A stretch of 64,000 nt of DNA from Chloracidobacterium thermophilum B (lineage in GTDB: Bacteria > Acidobacteriota > Blastocatellia > Chloracidobacteriales > Chloracidobacteriaceae): the NCBI RefSeq assembly GCF_000226295.1, contig NC_016024.1, positions 1,843,501-1,907,500 on the forward strand. The letters run 5' to 3'. Below are positions 60,242 through 64,000 of the stretch, piece after piece (positions within the stretch are counted from its first letter, which is position 1; each line of letters begins with the position of its first letter). A model generated the notes under the pieces. It was not told where the DNA came from, made no database searches, and worked only from the letters and a program-made list of their open reading frames with translations. The translations under genes and the position numbers were made by a program.

Positions 60242-61297
60242 TCAGTTGGCAATCATGTGCTTGGCGTAAGCGCCTCCCAGACTCACCCGTTTGAGCAGCT
60301 CAAAGTCACCCAACATCTTGCCGGTGCCAAGCACAACGGACGACAGCGGGTTTTCAGCCAGGGTCACAGGAACGCGCGTTTCCTTCATCAGAAGTTTGTC
60401 AAGGCCCTTGAGCAACGCTCCACCACCGGTCAGGACAATCCCCCGGTCGGCAATATCGGCTGAGAGTTCCGGTGGCGTTCGTTCCAGCGCCACCCGCACC
60501 GCGTTGACGATGGTAGCAATCGGCTCCGCCATGGCCTCACGCACTTCCTCGTCAGAAATCGTGATCGTTTTGGGAATCCCCTCGATAAGGTCACGTCCGC
60601 GAATCTCCATCGTGAGACGCTCTTCCAAACGGTACGCCGACCCCAACTCGATTTTGACCTGCTCGGCCGTCCGTTCGCCGATGAGCAGGTTGTACTTGCG
60701 CTTGATGAACTGGGCGATGGCTTCGTCGAGTTCGTTGCCTGCCACCCGCACGGCACGGGAATACACAATGCCGGAAAGCGAAATCACGGCAATGTCGGTT
60801 GTACCGCCGCCGATGTCCACAATCATGTTGCCGTATGGTTCGGTGATGGGCAGCCCTGCGCCAATGGCCGCGGCCATGGCTTCCTCGACCAGATACACCT
60901 CCGCTGCCCGCGCCCGGTAAGCAGCATCTTCAACCGCCCGCAGTTCAACTTGGGTAATCTCACCCGGCACGCCGATGACCACCCGTGGCGACACCCACGA
61001 CTTCCCGTTGTGCGCACGCCGGATGAAGTGCTGGAGCATTTTCTCGGTCACTTCAAAATCGGCGATAACGCCATCTTTCATCGGGCGAATCGCCACGATG
61101 TTCCCCGGCGTCCGCCCAATCATTTCCTTGGCTTCCTTACCAACGGCCTCAACCTGGTGGGTGATCTTGTTGATGGCGACAATGGATGGCTCACTGACAA
61201 CAACCCCACGGCCTTTGGCATACACCAGCGTGTTGGCCGTTCCCAGGTCAATCGCCAGGTCATTGGAAAAGTAGTTGAAGATAGAACGCAGTTTCAT
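60242..61297 (-). CDS. mreB: Rod shape-determining actin-like protein MreB
   Basis: A 351-residue bacterial actin. The phosphate-1 loop is AIDLGTANTLVYAKGRG, then the SIVAINK strand, VIGVPGEITQVELRAVEDAA, EVYLVEEAMAAAIGAGLPI, the phosphate-2 loop VDIGGGTTDIAVISLSG, and VLTGGGALLKGLDKLL near the end. It forms membrane-bound filaments that direct cell-wall synthesis. It is the first gene of mreB-C-D-mrdA-rodA. The intergenic region upstream has a TTGACA-like box. Confidence 0.97.
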   Translation of the reverse strand: MKLRSIFNYFSNDLAIDLGTANTLVYAKGRGVVVSEPSIVAINKITHQVEAVGKEAKEMIGRTPGNIVAIRPMKDGVIADFEVTEKMLQHFIRRAHNGKSWVSPRVVIGVPGEITQVELRAVEDAAYRARAAEVYLVEEAMAAAIGAGLPITEPYGNMIVDIGGGTTDIAVISLSGIVYSRAVRVAGNELDEAIAQFIKRKYNLLIGERTAEQVKIELGSAYRLEERLTMEIRGRDLIEGIPKTITISDEEVREAMAEPIATIVNAVRVALERTPPELSADIADRGIVLTGGGALLKGLDKLLMKETRVPVTLAENPLSSVVLGTGKMLGDFELLKRVSLGGAYAKHMIAN

Positions 61298-61435
61298 CAG
61301 TTAAACGTATCATTCCCAGCCAACAGGTTCAGAGCGGCCATGACAGCGCGCCCAAGCGCAGCTTTTGGCGAGGCCCACCGGAGGGCCCGACTTCTCAAAA
61401 CACTGCCCTTGAAAGCTTGTTCACTTTTGAACCAT

Positions 61436-61441
61436 TGTCAA
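61436..61441 (-). promoter_or_regulatory. Candidate -35 box (TTGACA) upstream of mreB
   Basis: A perfect TTGACA on the minus strand, about 140 bases upstream of the mreB start. No good -10 box stands at the expected distance, so this is only a candidate. Confidence 0.25.
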
Positions 61442-61460
61442 GAAACGCAGCGCCCCAAGT

Positions 61461-61475
61461 TCGGAATTTTTCCGA
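61461..61475. promoter_or_regulatory. Short perfect inverted repeat upstream of mreB
   Basis: TCGGAA and TTCCGA flank a three-base spacer, 20 bases upstream of the TTGACA-like box. The size suits an operator half-site pair. No regulator can be named. Confidence 0.3.
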
Positions 61476-61576
61476 CTGTCAGCCCTCCAACCAGCCGGGA
61501 AGCAGCGGCCCATAGACCACGGTGGGCGAAGCCCATGCGATCTCCCTGGCCAAAGCCTGCCCAGGGGCGGTCAAGC

Positions 61577-62812
61577 TCAGCGGGTGACAACTTTTTCACC
61601 TCGCCGCCCACGAGCGTCTGTAGCGACAATGCGAAATGTTTGGCCGGGCAGAATAATGGAGAACCGCCCATCACCGTCCACAGGGGCAACGCGCCCGTTG
61701 ATGCGGATTTCCGCCCCCGGTTCGGTTTCTCCTGCAACTTTGTAGATACCAGCCGCAACCCGTGCGACCTGTACCTTCTCTATGTAGATAGGCGTGTCAG
61801 ATACTCCTGGCTGCCGGGGAACAAACGTCAGGCGGTACTCCTCGCTCCACACGCCAGGACGCCCATCCCGCGCCACGGCCCGCACCCGCCACCAGTACGT
61901 GCCGCTCTGCGAGTTGACGTTCCACGTGAACCCAGGCGTAGCAGTATCTTTCTCAAAAACCAGGGCGCGGTCGAGAAAGTATTGAGAGCTGGCAACTTGG
62001 AGCTGGTAATAGGGAGCGTCCGTCACCGTCCCCCAGGCAAAGGTCACCGGCAGCGGCTTGCCATACTCCAGTGGGATAATGGAGGCATTTTCCGGCAATG
62101 CCGGACGGGGCGGCGACAACAGGGTGTATTCCCCCACTTTCTGATCCCGGTCATACTCCACAGTTGTGTTGGTACGGATACTTTCCGTCACGCCCCGGTC
62201 GGTCGTCGAGCGGAGTTCCCCGCGCTCCACACTGACCCGCACCCGCTCGCCCTCCACGTTGACTTCGGCACTGGAGTTCTGCGTTACGCTGAACTTGATA
62301 TTCTTCGATGCCAGCTCGTTGACATCCTCTGCCGTCTGAATGGTCCCCGTGCTGATATTGACCGTGCCGCCTTCGACCCGGTTGCGCACCACCTGCTGGT
62401 CGGTCTTGGCGTTCTTGGCGTTTTCCTGAACCATGACCGTCGAATCCGACTTCATCTTCAGAACGCTGCGGTCAACATACTGGATGACGGCGGCCCCGTC
62501 CGAAGCTGTATAAATGACATCACCTGGCTCAAGGATGGTGTTGGGGGTCGCCGGTTCAAGCTGATTGGTCCGTGCCCGCTTGATGTTGACTGTGCCCAGC
62601 ACCTGAACCAGGCGGGCCCCTTGAGTTTCAAATTGTCCGGCAAGGGCTTCCTGGTGACGTTTCCAGAGATACAACCCGACAATTGCGCCAACAAGCAGTA
62701 AAAACCCGGCAATAATTTGGTAAAGCGTCCGGCGGGAGATGAGATACCATTCCACGATCGGACGCTTGAACTTGGTCGAGGCGGCGTTTTTATTGCCCGG
62801 TTGGACGTACAT
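61577..62812 (-). CDS. FecR-domain membrane protein
   Basis: A 411-residue protein with a cytoplasmic N-terminus, one transmembrane helix (about residues 32-50) and a FecR-type domain (ARLVQVLGTVNIKR; ILEPGDVIYTASDGAAVIQY; NRVEGGTVNISTGTIQTAED). A Fn3-like segment follows (PYYQLQVASSQYFLDRALVF; SGTYWWRVRAVARDGRPGVW) and a short final Ig-like domain (EPGAEIRINGRVAPVDGDGR). In Acidobacteriota such proteins are common; here there is no sigma factor or TonB receptor next to it, so it need not be an anti-sigma factor. It is divergent from the aminopeptidase gene. Confidence 0.82.
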   Translation of the reverse strand: MYVQPGNKNAASTKFKRPIVEWYLISRRTLYQIIAGFLLLVGAIVGLYLWKRHQEALAGQFETQGARLVQVLGTVNIKRARTNQLEPATPNTILEPGDVIYTASDGAAVIQYVDRSVLKMKSDSTVMVQENAKNAKTDQQVVRNRVEGGTVNISTGTIQTAEDVNELASKNIKFSVTQNSSAEVNVEGERVRVSVERGELRSTTDRGVTESIRTNTTVEYDRDQKVGEYTLLSPPRPALPENASIIPLEYGKPLPVTFAWGTVTDAPYYQLQVASSQYFLDRALVFEKDTATPGFTWNVNSQSGTYWWRVRAVARDGRPGVWSEEYRLTFVPRQPGVSDTPIYIEKVQVARVAAGIYKVAGETEPGAEIRINGRVAPVDGDGRFSIILPGQTFRIVATDARGRRGEKVVTR

Positions 62813-62885
62813 TGAACACCGTCCACTTGGTTGACTGAATCCGTTGCCTCGTGCGGCACTGAGAGCGCTCCCACCACACGCTATC

Positions 62886-62915
62886 GCTATAACACAGCCA
62901 ACTGTGCAAAATCAA
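62886..62915 (-). promoter_or_regulatory. Candidate promoter for the FecR-domain gene
   Basis: On the minus strand TTGATT (62915-62910) and TATAGC (62891-62886) stand 18 bases apart, about 75 bases upstream of the start at 62812. The match to the sigma-70 consensus is moderate. Confidence 0.3.
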
Positions 62916-62965
62916 AATGTGCCTGAAACTTGTTATCCTGCCCTGTACTTGGAGTCACTTACACC

Positions 62966-64000
62966 ATGCATTTGTCCATTCACTGCCAGCCCCTGGTACA
63001 AACCACCGTTGATGTCCTCCTCGTGCCGGTCTTTACCGAGGATGTCTCCAACTCCGGTTCTCTCAACGAAAGTCTCCCTTCTGTTGGCGAACGTCTGTCG
63101 GCCGTGCTGGGTACAGCTGAGATGATGGGCAAATCAGGGCAACTGCTCACCCTGCACCTGACGCCCGGCTTATATGCCACCAGGCTGGTGTTGATGGGCG
63201 TCGGCGCGGCCGACAAGCTGACGACCCAGACGATGCGTGAAAGTGTGGCTGCCGCAATTCGCGCCCACGGAATGCAGGGCGCGCGACGTTTTGGTCTGCT
63301 TCCACGGTGGGGCGCACTCCCGCCCCAGTCCTTTGTCCAGGCCGCGGTGATCGGCGCTCATCTGGCGACGTTCCCTGTGGATTGTTACCGCACCGAGGAC
63401 ACGCGCCCGGTTCAGGTCGAGACGCTGACGGTTGTAACCGAAACCGCCGATGACGCCATCCACGAGGGTATCCGCCGGGGCAGCATTCTGGGGGAAGCCA
63501 TCAACTTTGCGCGGTTTCTCGTCAATGAGCCAGCCAACCGGATGACCCCCACCCACCTTGCCCATCACGCCCAGGAAATGGCCAACGACGTGGGCCTGCA
63601 AACGGACATCCTCAACGAAGACAAAATGCGCGACCTTGGAATGGAGGCGCTGCTGGCCGTGGCGCGCGGCTCGGTCGAGGAACCACGGCTGATTACCGTA
63701 CGCTACAGCCCTCCCAACGGCGGCGGACGTGAAACCATCGGTCTCATCGGCAAGGGCATCACCTTCGACACCGGCGGTATCTCGCTCAAACCGGCCGAAA
63801 ACATGGAAAAGATGAAGTACGACATGGCCGGCGGGGCGGCTGTCCTTGGGGCGATGCGCGCCATTGCCCAGCTCAAGCCCAACCTCAACGTCATTGGCAT
63901 CGTTCCGAGCTGTGAGAACATGCCTTCCGGCAAAGCCACCCGTCCGGGCGATGTCGTGCGGACCATGCTGGGGAAAACCGTCGAAATTATCAACACGGAT
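62966..64000 (+). CDS. pepA: Leucyl aminopeptidase (M17 family), 5' part, cut by window edge
   Basis: The first 345 codons of an M17 leucine aminopeptidase. The ATG at 62966 has GGAG eleven bases upstream. The N-terminal macro-like domain (VLLVPVFTEDVSNSGSLNES; YATRLVLMGVGAAD) is followed by the linker FLVNEPANRMTPTHLAHH. The catalytic domain begins with LIGKGITFDTGGISLKPAEN (metal-binding Lys and Asp) and MKYDMAGGAAVLGAM. The window ends at NTD, in the NTDAEGR motif. The metal-dependent enzyme cleaves N-terminal residues in the cytoplasm. Nothing in the visible part is unusual. Confidence 0.93.
   Translation, partial: MHLSIHCQPLVQTTVDVLLVPVFTEDVSNSGSLNESLPSVGERLSAVLGTAEMMGKSGQLLTLHLTPGLYATRLVLMGVGAADKLTTQTMRESVAAAIRAHGMQGARRFGLLPRWGALPPQSFVQAAVIGAHLATFPVDCYRTEDTRPVQVETLTVVTETADDAIHEGIRRGSILGEAINFARFLVNEPANRMTPTHLAHHAQEMANDVGLQTDILNEDKMRDLGMEALLAVARGSVEEPRLITVRYSPPNGGGRETIGLIGKGITFDTGGISLKPAENMEKMKYDMAGGAAVLGAMRAIAQLKPNLNVIGIVPSCENMPSGKATRPGDVVRTMLGKTVEIINTD

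Noticed and set aside
60950-62701. 583-codon plus-strand open frame opposite mreB and the FecR gene
   Set aside because: It runs antisense through two real genes and the gap between them, with no recognisable protein features.

Overview
The window is GC-rich (roughly 60% by eye) and almost fully coding. Most genes run on the minus strand in long co-directional strings. It fits a Gram-negative phototrophic Acidobacteriota, most likely Chloracidobacterium (C. thermophilum or a close relative). Evidence: BchY (chlorophyllide reductase, needed for bacteriochlorophyll) sits among lipopolysaccharide genes (LptC/LptA-like, GmhB), a type IV pilus operon with a Roadblock-domain gene, and several protein types common in Acidobacteriota. 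The genus call is inference. BchY itself is a firm family assignment.

Layout. 1-8 kb: end of an aldo/keto reductase, then the pilus assembly operon pilM-N-O-P-Q plus a Roadblock/LC7 gene, all minus. 8.4-12.8 kb (plus): an anchored protein of unknown function, rimO and an asparaginase II. 12.8-23.1 kb (minus): lptC/A-like, nagZ, mtnA, a GT-C type membrane protein broken by a T10 homopolymer, gmhB, nuoF, metG. 23.3-25.7 kb: a flavin monooxygenase, then recR and ybaB. 25.7-27.8 kb: a GT-C membrane gene next to a truncated copy of a quinone oxidoreductase 3' end. 28-32.4 kb: a small AT-richer secreted protein, a thioesterase, a redoxin and lon. 32.8-35.1 kb (plus): a three-gene cluster of a membrane protein with a Cys/Gly/Ser tail, a DUF692/MNIO iron oxidase, and a small protein with a Trp/Arg-rich tail. 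35-38.4 kb (minus): UbiB-like kinase, a DUF4440-like protein and a secreted protein. 38.4-43 kb (plus): dcd, pyrC, acpP, fabF and the intact quinone oxidoreductase. 43-46.7 kb: two tandem GT-C genes. 46.8-49.1 kb: another GT-C enzyme and ribBA. 49.5-52 kb: bchY and a deoxyhypusine-synthase-like gene. 52.1-61.3 kb: RNase E/G, then the cell-shape operon mreB-C-D-mrdA-rodA. 61.6-64 kb: a FecR-domain protein and, divergently, the start of a leucyl aminopeptidase.

Two things stand out. The first is the 32.8-35.1 kb cluster. DUF692/MNIO enzymes modify cysteines of ribosomally made peptides, and here the upstream membrane protein ends in a 30-residue tail with seven cysteines. This could be a membrane-anchored modified-peptide system. 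The second is a family of related GT-C membrane genes. One copy (25.7-27.8 kb, minus) and a tandem pair (42.8-46.7 kb, plus) share an inverted segmental duplication that carries the 3' end of the quinone oxidoreductase gene. The duplication contains a 66-bp tandem repeat, a swapped C-terminus and divergent central regions. The frameshifted gene at 17.3-19.1 kb is a more distant relative.

I saw no rRNA, tRNA, CRISPR array or intact insertion sequence.
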